The notes below the pieces were generated by a model. The model was not told the origin of the DNA. It did not search any database and saw nothing but the letters and a program-made list of their open reading frames with translations. Both the position numbers and the translations under genes were made by a program. DNA of 64,000 nt from Gammaproteobacteria bacterium (GTDB lineage: Bacteria; Pseudomonadota; Gammaproteobacteria; SZUA-229): positions 1-64,000 of the forward strand of contig JAOUKV010000005.1 in the NCBI GenBank assembly GCA_029882355.1. Direction: 5' to 3'. Below are positions 42,683 through 52,100 of this stretch, piece after piece. Positions within the stretch are counted from its first letter, which is position 1. Every line of letters begins with the position of its first letter.

Positions 42683-43419
42683 TGTCCGACCAAATTAACG
42701 ATTCAAGACGTAGTTTTCTGTCAAAAGCAGCGATTGCCGGCAGCATAACTATTGCTCCGGGCGTCTTTCTACATCAAACAGCTCATGCTAAACCTGACGA
42801 TCAGGCCGTAAGTAATGACACCCGCTGGGGTATGCTGATTGATACTGATAAATGCGCCAAAGGTTGTACTGGTTGTGTTGATGCCTGTAACAACGAGCAT
42901 GGCTTAACTGGTTTTGGCCGTCCTGAAACAGATACACAATACATTCGTAAGGTTTCACTGGTTGAAAAACAGACAGGTCATGAAATTTCATTGCCCTTGA
43001 TGTGCCAGCATTGTGAAAATCCGCCTTGTGTTGATGTCTGCCCGACTGGTGCCTCATTCAAACGTGAAGATGGCATCGTACTGGTTGATAAACATATTTG
43101 TATCGGTTGTCGTTATTGCATGATGGCCTGTCCTTATAAAGCACGTTCATTTGTCCACGAAAATATTGAAGATCAAACCTTGAGTGCACCTCGTGGTAAA
43201 GGTACCGTTGAGTCCTGCACTATGTGTACACACCGCGTTGATAAAGATGGTATTCCTGCTTGTGTTGAAGCCTGTACGGAAGATGACCACAATGCCATGT
43301 TATTTGGTGATTTAAACGATCCAGATAGTGAGATCTCCAAAGAATTGAAGAAACACGGTGGCAAGCAAATTCGCGCTGATTTACAACTTAATACCGGCGT
43401 TCGTTACCAGGGGCTTTGA
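42682..43419 (+). CDS. dsrO: DsrO, periplasmic ferredoxin-like subunit with Tat signal
   Basis: A 245-residue protein exported by the Tat system (SRRSFLSKAAIAG). It carries four 4Fe-4S motifs: KGCTGCVDACNNEHG, CQHCENPPCVDVCPTGA, CIGCRYCMMACPYKA and CTMCTHRVDKDGIPACVEAC. It passes electrons between DsrJ and DsrP in the periplasmic module. Coupled to dsrJ by overlap. Confidence 0.96.
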   Translation: MSDQINDSRRSFLSKAAIAGSITIAPGVFLHQTAHAKPDDQAVSNDTRWGMLIDTDKCAKGCTGCVDACNNEHGLTGFGRPETDTQYIRKVSLVEKQTGHEISLPLMCQHCENPPCVDVCPTGASFKREDGIVLVDKHICIGCRYCMMACPYKARSFVHENIEDQTLSAPRGKGTVESCTMCTHRVDKDGIPACVEACTEDDHNAMLFGDLNDPDSEISKELKKHGGKQIRADLQLNTGVRYQGL

Positions 43420-43458
43420 GCTCATCGCCTTTAAATCATCAATCGAGTCAATAAACAG

Positions 43459-44667
43459 ATGAAAAAGATCGAATACACAAAAATCAAAGGTCACAGCATT
43501 CCCTATTACGGTTTACTAGCCGGTTTGGGTTTCACCATATTGCTGGGACTTCTATCAACCTGGTATATGGAACATAACGGTCACCATGTTACTGGTATGA
43601 CCAACCAGATTGTTTGGGGCATGCCTCATGTATTCGCTATTTTCCTGATTATTGCTGCATCAGGGGCCTTAAATGTTGCCTCAATCGCCTCGGTATTTGG
43701 TAAAAAAATCTACGATCCACTGTCACGTCTATCTGCTCTACTGGCATTAGCCCTGTTGGCTGGCGGACTGGTTGTTCTTTTGCTTGATCTTGGCCGTCCT
43801 GATCGTCTGATTGTTGCTATTACAAAATACAACTTTAAGTCTATTTTTGCCTGGAATATCATTCTTTACACGGGCTTCTTCGGCATTGTTGGTGCATACA
43901 TCTGGATGATGATGGATCACAACATGTACAAATTTAAAAAGAAAGTGGGTCTGGTCGCCTTTGTCTGGCGTCTTGTGCTGACTACCGGTACAGGTTCTAT
44001 CTTCGGCTTCCTGGTTGCACGCTCTGCTTATGATGCAGCGCTGATGGCACCTATGTTTATTGTCATGTCTTTTGGCTTTGGTCTGGCTATCTTCCTTTTA
44101 GTATTAATGGCTTCTTATAACTGGACTGGTCGTGAACTTGGCGATGCGGTGGTAGCACGTCTTAGAAACCTGCTGGGCGTATTCGTTGCAGCTTCACTCT
44201 ACTTCACTATCGTTTACCACGTGACTAATCTATACATTACAGAGCATCACGGCGTTGAGAAATTCATCCTGAGTGACGGTGGTATTTATACAAACTTATT
44301 CTGGGTCGGCCAGGTTTTGATTGGCGGTCTTTTACCTTTGGCTCTAATCTATGCGCCAGGCGTTAGAACATGTAGAAAAACATTAGGCGCGATCAGCACC
44401 ATGATTATTATTGGTGGCATGTGTCAGGTATACGTTATTGTGATTGGCGGTCAGGCTTACCCTATGGAATTATTCCCGGGTTACGAAGTAAGCAGCTCAT
44501 TCTTTGATGGTGTAGTTGGCCAGTACTCACCAACCCTGCCTGAAGTTGTTCTTGGTGTAAGCGGCATGGCGGTTTCGTTATTGCTGGTTACATTTGCCAT
44601 GAAAGCTTTAGCCTTCCTGCCTAGTTCTCTGGCCGATTCTGTTGCAGACCCACACGCAGCAAAATAA
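43459..44667 (+). CDS. dsrP: DsrP, NrfD-type membrane subunit
   Basis: A 402-residue integral membrane protein with about ten helices (NrfD/PsrC family) that exchanges electrons between DsrO and quinone. Features include WGMPHVFAIFLIIAASGALNV near residue 52 and GLVVLLLDLGRPDRLIVAI near 100, both family patterns. Starts 39 bp after dsrO. A hairpin follows it. Confidence 0.95.
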   Translation: MKKIEYTKIKGHSIPYYGLLAGLGFTILLGLLSTWYMEHNGHHVTGMTNQIVWGMPHVFAIFLIIAASGALNVASIASVFGKKIYDPLSRLSALLALALLAGGLVVLLLDLGRPDRLIVAITKYNFKSIFAWNIILYTGFFGIVGAYIWMMMDHNMYKFKKKVGLVAFVWRLVLTTGTGSIFGFLVARSAYDAALMAPMFIVMSFGFGLAIFLLVLMASYNWTGRELGDAVVARLRNLLGVFVAASLYFTIVYHVTNLYITEHHGVEKFILSDGGIYTNLFWVGQVLIGGLLPLALIYAPGVRTCRKTLGAISTMIIIGGMCQVYVIVIGGQAYPMELFPGYEVSSSFFDGVVGQYSPTLPEVVLGVSGMAVSLLLVTFAMKALAFLPSSLADSVADPHAAK

Positions 44668-44678
44668 TATCTATTACC

Positions 44679-44706
44679 ATTGGCTCTGACTGATGTCAGA
44701 GCCAAT
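44679..44706 (+). other. Intercistronic hairpin dsrP-dsrN
   Basis: ATTGGCTCTGAC (44679-44690) and GTCAGAGCCAAT (44695-44706) form a perfect 12-bp stem with a TGAT loop. Only GTTT follows, so it may terminate weakly or protect the 3' end of the dsrMKLJOP message. Confidence 0.75.
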
Positions 44707-44733
44707 GTTTCCACAAACGACCGATGGTGAAAA

Positions 44734-46116
44734 ATGAGTCGTTTTTTCATTTCTGCAGCACATAAATCCTCTGGCAAAACCACTGTCAGTATCGGCCTGT
44801 GTGCAGCTTTAAGTGATAAGGGAAAAATTGTTCAGCCTTTCAAAAAAGGTCCTGATTACATAGACCCGCAATGGCTAGCTCGTGCCAGTAGTTATAAAGC
44901 CAAAACACGCCACTGCTTTAATCTTGATTTCTACACCATGTCTGCCGATGAGATTCTGGACACCATCGCACTACATTCAGCAGATGCTGACATTTCACTA
45001 ATTGAAGGTAACAAAGGTCTTTATGACGGCCTTGATCTTGATGGCAGCAACAGCAATGCAGCTCTGGCTAAACTAACAGACACACCTATTATCCTGGTAC
45101 TCGATGCCCGCGGTGTTACCCGAGGTATCGCGCCGCTTATTCTTGGTTACCAGGCCTTTGATAAGGACATCAACATTCAGGGCGTTATTCTCAATCAGCT
45201 CGGTGGTTCCAGACACGAAGAAAAACTAAGACGAGTTATCGAACACTACACCGATGTACAGGTAGTTGGGGCTATCCACAAAGATAAACGTTTTGATATT
45301 GATGAACGTCATCTTGGTCTGCTACCCAGCCATGAAGATCCTCAATCCAATAATAAAATCAAATTACTGAAGCAGGCCATTGTCGATCAGGTGAACCTGG
45401 ACAGTATTATTGATATTGCCAATGAAGCACCCAAATTAGAAACTTCACCTGGCTTTACCACTATAACTACCCCCAGGCCTGATATTCGTATTGGCGTCAT
45501 CCGTAACACAGCTTTCAGTTTCTATTACCCGGATGATCTCATCTCGCTGGAACAAGCAGGTGCTGAACTGGTTGATATTGACAATATCAACGATGACAAA
45601 CTACCCGATATTGATGGCCTGTTTATCGGTGGTGGATTTCCAGAAACACATCTGCAAGAACTCGAAGCCAATCAATCGATAAGACAGGATATTCATCAGG
45701 CCATAGAAAATGGCCTGCCTGTTTATGCTGAATGCGGTGGATTGATGTATCTGGCACGTTCAATCAAATGGAAAGAGCAGAAAAATACTATGGTTGGAAG
45801 CATTCCGGGCGATATTATAATGGAAGAGAAACCACAGGGTCGTGGTTACGTACGCTTAAAGGAAACGAGCAACGGATTATGGCCATCGAGTTCTGAAAAT
45901 ATCATTGCTGCCCACGAATTTCATTATTCTCGTTTTCAAAATCTCGATAAAAATGCTAAATTTGCGTTTGAAGTTGTGCGCGGCACCGGAATCGATGGTA
46001 AAAATGACGGCTATGTATATAAAAATCTGCTAGCCTGTTACACCCATCAGCGTGGCACCAGTAAAAATCGCTGGACACAACGTTTTGTTGACTTTATTCG
46101 CCAACAAAAAATATAA
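44734..46116 (+). CDS. dsrN: DsrN, siroheme amidase-type glutamine amidotransferase
   Basis: A 460-residue homologue of cobyrinic acid a,c-diamide synthase that amidates siroheme for DsrAB. The N-terminal ATPase part has ISAAHKSSGKTTVSIGL (residues 4-20, P-loop) and KGPDYIDPQWL. The C-terminal type-1 glutaminase part has FIGGGFPETH and nucleophile Cys in YAECGGLMYLA. It ends with HEFHYSRF. 66 bp after dsrP. Confidence 0.94.
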   Translation: MSRFFISAAHKSSGKTTVSIGLCAALSDKGKIVQPFKKGPDYIDPQWLARASSYKAKTRHCFNLDFYTMSADEILDTIALHSADADISLIEGNKGLYDGLDLDGSNSNAALAKLTDTPIILVLDARGVTRGIAPLILGYQAFDKDINIQGVILNQLGGSRHEEKLRRVIEHYTDVQVVGAIHKDKRFDIDERHLGLLPSHEDPQSNNKIKLLKQAIVDQVNLDSIIDIANEAPKLETSPGFTTITTPRPDIRIGVIRNTAFSFYYPDDLISLEQAGAELVDIDNINDDKLPDIDGLFIGGGFPETHLQELEANQSIRQDIHQAIENGLPVYAECGGLMYLARSIKWKEQKNTMVGSIPGDIIMEEKPQGRGYVRLKETSNGLWPSSSENIIAAHEFHYSRFQNLDKNAKFAFEVVRGTGIDGKNDGYVYKNLLACYTHQRGTSKNRWTQRFVDFIRQQKI

Positions 46117-46144
46117 ACCAAATACAACGTAAGTCATTGATTTT

Positions 46145-46459
46145 ATGATTAAAGTAACAAACGAAGCTGCCAAACAAATTCAATTATCTGCTCAGCAGGG
46201 TAAAACTGAAAACTTACCATTGCGAATCGCCGCCACAAAAAATGAAGATGGCAGCTTTCACTACGGCATTGGTTTTGATGAAAATAAAGAAGGTGACATC
46301 GCGGTCACTTCTGAAGGTATTAAAATCATCGTGTCAGCTCTCAGCGCAGACCTACTCAAAGATACCACGCTGGATTTTGTTGAACTCGAACCGGGTAAAA
46401 ATCAATTCATTTTTATGAATCCAAACGATCCAAGCTACTCACCTCCATCCGATGACTAA
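46145..46459 (+). CDS. dsrR: DsrR, A-type carrier-like protein without cysteines
   Basis: A 104-residue IscA-fold protein. VTNEAAKQIQLSAQQG and GFDENKEGDIAVTSEGIKI align with A-type scaffolds, but the three cluster-binding cysteines are absent. This is the defining feature of DsrR, described in A. vinosum as acting in post-transcriptional control of dsr. Starts 28 bp after dsrN. Confidence 0.92.
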   Translation: MIKVTNEAAKQIQLSAQQGKTENLPLRIAATKNEDGSFHYGIGFDENKEGDIAVTSEGIKIIVSALSADLLKDTTLDFVELEPGKNQFIFMNPNDPSYSPPSDD

Positions 46460-46491
46460 AGCTGCTTAGCGGTTAAAATAAGGCCCGCTTT

Positions 46492-47640
46492 ATGAATAAC
46501 TCAGCTGATGATAACTATTGGTCTCAGGATACGCTCACCTTTCTTTATGAACTCAGTTCAACCATAAACGCCACAGAAAATTCTATCCATCCCTGCGCTG
46601 GTCCGCTCAAACTGATTACGCAAAAACTTGTAGGCTCCGCCGCCGTCATTCGCCTTATATCTGAAGAAGGCTGGATGGATTTATACGACAGCTACGGCAT
46701 GGATAAAGAGCAAATCACAGATCTTCAGCACACCCCCATAGAAGGTTCTTTATTTGTTCATGAGAGCAGGTCAATAAAAGAAATTCGCCGTAGCCCTGCC
46801 AGTACCTTAATTAATGATAAAACATCCGAATTAATTTCGATTCCAGTACGCCACCATGGGCATACGCTTGGCGTACTTAATGTATTCATTCCTGATGATC
46901 AGTTTCATCTGGATGATGAGACTGCATTAATGTTACTAGCCTCCGGGCAACATTTTGGTCTGGCCATTGAAAAGCATCGCCTGGAGAATGCCGCCAAACA
47001 AAAATTGATTCAGGAAGAACGCAATATGATCGCCAATGAATTACACGATTCTTTGGCCCAAACGCTGGCCTCACTACGTTTTCAGGTTCGTATTCTTGAT
47101 CAAACTCTACAACCTACCAGTGATTACATGGCTATTATGAGTCTTGAACAGGTTGAGCATGGCCTGGACGAAGCTTATACCGACTTACGTGAGCTGATTG
47201 CCCATTGCCGCGTTCCCATTGAGCAACAGGGTCTGTTACCTTCCATTGAACGCGTAGTTTCCAAATTCAGAGAAGAAACCGGTATTCATATCCTGCTACA
47301 ATGCGAATGCCAGGATCCAGACGTGCCGGCCAATATGGAAATGAATATTTATCGAATTGTGCAGGAAGCATTAACGAATATTAAAAAGCACGCCAATGCA
47401 CATATCGTCCGCGTGCTATTGAGCTGTAATGACAAAGGCCAGTTCCGCATACTGGTAGAAAATGATGGTGAAGGTTTCGATAAAAAAGCCATCAAAAGCA
47501 AAGAAGGCCAACATCTCGGCTTAACGATTATGCAGGAACGTGCTCGCCATCTGGGTGGTCAGCTAAGAATTGAAAGCGAACCCGAAGAAGGTACACGAAT
47601 AGAATTAAAATTTCGTTATCTGCGGGAACAAGCTGAATAA
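46492..47640 (+). CDS. Soluble GAF-domain histidine kinase (NarX/LuxR-type) linked to dsr
   Basis: A 382-residue cytoplasmic kinase with no membrane segment. A GAF domain covers about residues 25-165. HisKA_3 has phospho-His near residue 184 in NELHDSLAQTLASLRFQ. The HATPase has N-box IVQEALTNIKKHA and GEGFDKKAIKSKEGQHLGLTIMQERARHLGG. It resembles the C-terminal half of nitrate sensors NarX/NarQ but lacks their periplasmic domain, so it should sense an internal signal. It occupies the position of dsrS after dsrR (32-bp gap). Regulation of dsr is inferred from location. Confidence 0.92.
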   Translation: MNNSADDNYWSQDTLTFLYELSSTINATENSIHPCAGPLKLITQKLVGSAAVIRLISEEGWMDLYDSYGMDKEQITDLQHTPIEGSLFVHESRSIKEIRRSPASTLINDKTSELISIPVRHHGHTLGVLNVFIPDDQFHLDDETALMLLASGQHFGLAIEKHRLENAAKQKLIQEERNMIANELHDSLAQTLASLRFQVRILDQTLQPTSDYMAIMSLEQVEHGLDEAYTDLRELIAHCRVPIEQQGLLPSIERVVSKFREETGIHILLQCECQDPDVPANMEMNIYRIVQEALTNIKKHANAHIVRVLLSCNDKGQFRILVENDGEGFDKKAIKSKEGQHLGLTIMQERARHLGGQLRIESEPEEGTRIELKFRYLREQAE

Positions 47641-47681
47641 ACTTATTAATTAAACTTTCATTTAGGCTTTACTATTAAATC

Positions 47682-48341
47682 ATGCGCGTTTTAATTATTG
47701 ATGATCATGCTCTGTTTCGCGTTGGCCTAAAGGGTTTACTTGAACAGCGAAATATTGAAGTTGTCGGTGCTGCAGCTGATGGTGCTGAAGGTATCGAGCT
47801 AGCCGAACAACTCAATCCAGATATCATTTTACTCGACCTGCGCATGCCTGATATGGGCGGTCTGGAAGTACTGCCAAAACTACGTGAAAAACACCCATCG
47901 ACACCGGTAGTGATACTCACCACCAGCAATGAAGAAAAAGATTTAATCAAAGCACTACGCACTGGTGCTCAGGGTTACTTATTAAAAGACATGGAGCCTG
48001 ATGAACTGGTCGGTGCACTGCGAGATATCGAAAAAGGAAAAAATGTTGTCGCTCAGGATCTCACCGATGCTCTTGCCCGTATGGTACAGGGCGAAACCAG
48101 TCTTGAAGATAATGATGGCCCCTTCTCTACACTGACACCTCGTGAACATGAAATTTTGTGCCTGCTGGCCGAAGGTCAAAGCAATAAGCTGATTGCCCGC
48201 AACCTTGGCATTTCTGATGGCACCGTTAAACTCCACGTTAAAGCCATACTTCGTAAACTGGGTATTCATTCACGTGTTGAAGCTGCAGTGATTGCTGTTG
48301 AGCAGGGCTTACGTAACTCAAGTAATAAGAACCAAACATAA
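47682..48341 (+). CDS. NarL/LuxR-family response regulator linked to dsr
   Basis: A 219-residue regulator. The receiver domain has Asp54 in IILLDLRMPDMGG and Lys in GAQGYLLKDMEPDEL. A GerE helix-turn-helix domain follows (about 145-210) with LTPREHEILCLLAEGQSNKLIA and GTVKLHVKAILRKLGI. It pairs with the upstream HisKA_3 kinase. Its stop overlaps the rhodanese start (TAATG). Members of this family bind TACYYMT heptamers, and similar motifs lie before dsrA. Confidence 0.94.
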   Translation: MRVLIIDDHALFRVGLKGLLEQRNIEVVGAAADGAEGIELAEQLNPDIILLDLRMPDMGGLEVLPKLREKHPSTPVVILTTSNEEKDLIKALRTGAQGYLLKDMEPDELVGALRDIEKGKNVVAQDLTDALARMVQGETSLEDNDGPFSTLTPREHEILCLLAEGQSNKLIARNLGISDGTVKLHVKAILRKLGIHSRVEAAVIAVEQGLRNSSNKNQT

Positions 48342-48823
48342 TGAAAAAATTTATGGATCTCGTCGCCGAAGCGCGCGAACAAGTTGAAGAATTGTTTCCC
48401 TGGGATGTCGATGAGCTAATCAAAAAAGACAACGGCGCTCTCATTCTGGATATTCGTGAAGAATGTGAGTTCTCTGCCTACCATATCGAACACACCATGT
48501 TAGTGCCGCGCGGTATTCTTGAAACTGCCTGTGAAGAAGAATATGAGGATTCCGTACCAGAACTGATTGAAGCGCGTGATCGTGAAATTGTTGTGATATG
48601 TCGGTCAGGTAACCGCAGCCTGCTCGCAGCTCAAACTATGAAAACCATGGGTTATAGCAATGTAAAATCAATGCAAACGGGTTTACGTGGCTGGAACGAT
48701 TACGAACTACCGCTGAAAAATGCACAGCAGGAAATTGTTGATCCTGATGACGCCGATGAAATGCTCAATGCCGGTTTTTGCTCCACGCTCATGCATCCCA
48801 ATCGCCGTACTATCCTGTCATAA
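48341..48823 (+). CDS. Rhodanese-domain sulfurtransferase
   Basis: A 160-residue cytosolic protein with one rhodanese domain (about residues 30-127). The substrate loop contains active-site Cys in VICRSGNRSLLAA, preceded by LILDIREECEFSAYHIEHTMLVPRG split over the first half. A short C-terminal extension contains another Cys (AGFCSTLMHP). Translationally coupled to the response regulator. It probably feeds sulfane sulfur into the DsrE/TusA pool or acts with the two-component pair as a sulfur sensor; both are inferred. Confidence 0.9.
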   Translation: MKKFMDLVAEAREQVEELFPWDVDELIKKDNGALILDIREECEFSAYHIEHTMLVPRGILETACEEEYEDSVPELIEARDREIVVICRSGNRSLLAAQTMKTMGYSNVKSMQTGLRGWNDYELPLKNAQQEIVDPDDADEMLNAGFCSTLMHPNRRTILS

Positions 48824-48957
48824 AGTAAACAAGACGAAAAACAACAGTGTTGATATTTCAACAAAGACATATACTTTTGCTGCTGGTGATTGTATAATCT
48901 TTAGTAAGCAGCTAATTTTTCTTTACAGAATCAGCTGCTGAAAATGCCCTCAAATAC

Positions 48958-48985
48958 AAACTTCTAATTCATAGAAGTTTTTAAA
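48958..48985 (+). terminator. Terminator after the dsr-linked regulator operon
   Basis: AAACTTCTA (48958-48966) pairs with TAGAAGTTT (48972-48980) around ATTCA, then TT. A second palindrome, AGCAGCT ... AGCTGCT, lies just before it (48907-48939). The remaining gap to the next gene holds nothing else that I can see. Confidence 0.6.
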
Positions 48986-49115
48986 TTAATAAAAATCAGA
49001 TAGATACACAGGATTGAGCCTTAAGCCATTCATTTATTGCTTTAGCCAATCTCATCGATTTTTTTAATTAGTCACTGATATTCCCTGTGAACATTAAGTG
49101 GTAGAGGCCGTCATT

Positions 49116-52100
49116 TTGAGATACTACCTAACAACACTATGGTGTATTTTAATCAGTTGCATAGTCAATCTGGCAGCAATTAATACCGCTTATTCCATCG
49201 AATTTTTCAGAGCAACGACCATAAGTGCTACAAATTCTGCTTATGACGGCCAGGATCTCATTGTTAATGGGGTTATTCTGACCATTGATGGTTCACATCA
49301 ATTTAATTCTGTACAACTTCTTAATGGTGCTGTGCTCACTCATTCACTCTCCCCCACAACCCAATTAGAACTGACTAGCAATACGTTTGTCATTGATACA
49401 AATTCTCGTATTGATCTGACAGGCAAAGGCCGTTTGCCCACATCAGCAGTCACCGGTTCTTCTGGTGGTAGTTATGGTGGCTTAGGTGGTATCTATGTCG
49501 ACGGTGGAACCACTAACCCAGTCTTTGGAAGTTCAACATTACCAACAGATTTTGGAATTGGTGGTACAGGCAGCGCCGGTCAGACCTATGGTGGTGGCGC
49601 CATCAAACTTACCACTGACAACCTGATACTGAATGGAAAAATCATTGCCGATGGACAAGGCTTCAATACATTTTTTAACTCACAAGGTGGTGGTAGTGGT
49701 GGTTCAATTTTACTGGATGTAGGCGTATTACAAGGCAGCGGCACACTAGAAACCAGTGGTGGTTCCGGCTTTACGTTCTATGGTGGCGGTGGCGGCGGCG
49801 GTGGCCGTATAGCGGTTTATTATGATTCTGCTACTTTTGATTTACAGAATAATATTATTAATCTTGGCGGTGTCTGCAAACCTCTTTTTGGCACATACGG
49901 CCAGCCTGGCTCAATTTATCTAGAGCGCAAGATAGCAGTCAATCAAGCACCTATAGCCAATGCCGGCGCATCTCTGGCTATTGCAGAACAATCAGATGTG
50001 ACTTTAATAGGTAGCGCTACAGATACAGACGGTGTTATTAGCAGTTATAGCTGGGTGCAACTAACCGGCCCAGTCGTTAATCTGATTAATGCTAATACGG
50101 CAACCACCCGCTTCACCGCACCCACCGTTTTATCGAACGATAGCCCTACAGTATTGCAATTCCGTTTAACCGTCGTTGATGATCAAGGTGCCACAGCCAG
50201 CGCCGATACCAATGTTGGTGTGCTAGCAATCAACACAGTACCAGTTGCAAACGCGGGCAGAGATTTCAGCATAAATGAAGCCAGCAGTGTTAATTTAAAT
50301 GGCACAGGCAACGACATTGACGGCAGTATTACTAATTACCAGTGGATTCAAATTAGCGGTACGCCCGTAATAATCACAAATAGCACTAATGCAACAGCCT
50401 CATTTACAGCGCCTACTTTAAAAAATATTGAACAACTAACTTTTAGACTAACTGTAACTGACAATGAATCAGGTACTCACAGTGATGATGTTCTGGCTAC
50501 AGTCAATCCTGTGAATGTATTACCTACCGCCATAATTACAGACACTGGCCCTATAGCTGAAAATACTTTCACAACAATGGATGGTTCAGCTTCAAGTGAT
50601 ACAGACGGTACCGTTGTTAGTTATAAATGGACCCAACTAACCGGCCCAGCAGTAACACTAAGCAATACAACCCAGACTATAAGCAGCTTTACAACGCCTA
50701 CCGTATACCAAAATACAACTCTAAGTTTCCGTCTGGACATCCAGGATGATGAAGGTGGAAGCGCTAGCGCCATCACACAGCTAACTATATTCGACGTAAA
50801 TACAGATGATGATAGCGATGGCATGTTAGATATTTGGGAAATGCAATTTTTTAATACACTAACGCACACAGGCACAACTGACACAGACAATGATGGTGCT
50901 ACTGATTTACAGGAATTCAATTTCGGCACCGATCCTACCGCCGAACAACAACCAGTACAGCCTGTCATTGTGTCTCCCGATGATATTGAAGTTACTTCAT
51001 TGCAACCTGTATTGACGCTGATTAATCCAAACCAGCACACGGGCTTCCCTGTTAGCTATGGCTTTGAAGTCTACAGCGATGCGGCAATGACAGATCTGAT
51101 CATCTCAGGATCAGGTACTAATCTAAGCTGGACAATCAATACACCACTAACTGACAATACCAGCTATTACTGGCGAGCACGTGCTATTGGCGCAACCTTA
51201 TTCAGCGGCTGGATAAGCAGTCAATTTTTTGTCAATACAGCCAATGATGCACCGGGAATATTCAATATTAGTTACCCACAAGATGGCATCTGGCTGGCGA
51301 GTTTTACACCGACATTATCGGTCACCAATAGTACGGACATTGATGGTGATGCCCTTAGTTATCAATTTGAAGTTTATGCGGATGGCAACTTAATCGCAGC
51401 CTCTAGCAATATATTATCAGGCAGCAATGGCATAACCTCATGGACTGTAGATACGCCACTACTGGAAAACAATAGCTATATCTGGCGAGCAATTGTTAGC
51501 GACGAGCATGGCCTAAGTACCATCAGTAGCAGTGAGCCAATGATCTTCATCAACACGGTCAATGATGCACCTACAACCCCAACACTAAGCACACCTGTTG
51601 ATGGTAGCGAGATCAGCAATCTATATAGTGACCTGGTCGTCAATAATGCTATCGACCCTGAAGGGGAGCCTGTTTCGTATTTATTTGAACTGGATACTGT
51701 CAACACCTTCGACAGTGTTAACAAACAAAGCTCTGGCATCGTTAATGAAACACAGACAACCACTGGCTGGTCAGTCAATGGTTTATTGGATAACAGCTGG
51801 TACTATTGGCGCACCAAAGCCAGCGATGGTCTTGGTGAAAGTTTATGGATAAATGCTAGTTTCTTTGTCAATCAGTTTAATGATGCGCCTGGAATAACTA
51901 AGGCATTGAACCCTGGCGACCATGCCTGGACAGGGAATCTACAACCTACACTGGAAGTCTATCCAGCAACTGATATCGATGGTGATACATTAAGCTATGA
52001 GTTTAATGTCTATAAAGTTGTAACAACAAGCATCGAGCCTGAGCTTATCGCAACGGGCATCAGCAATACCACGTTCTGGCAACTCGATGCACCACTCATT

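Noticed and set aside
50621-51040. A 139-codon minus-strand frame within the giant surface protein gene.
   Set aside because: Ser/Val-rich reverse translation of Thr/Asp-rich repeats; an artefact of repetitive sequence.
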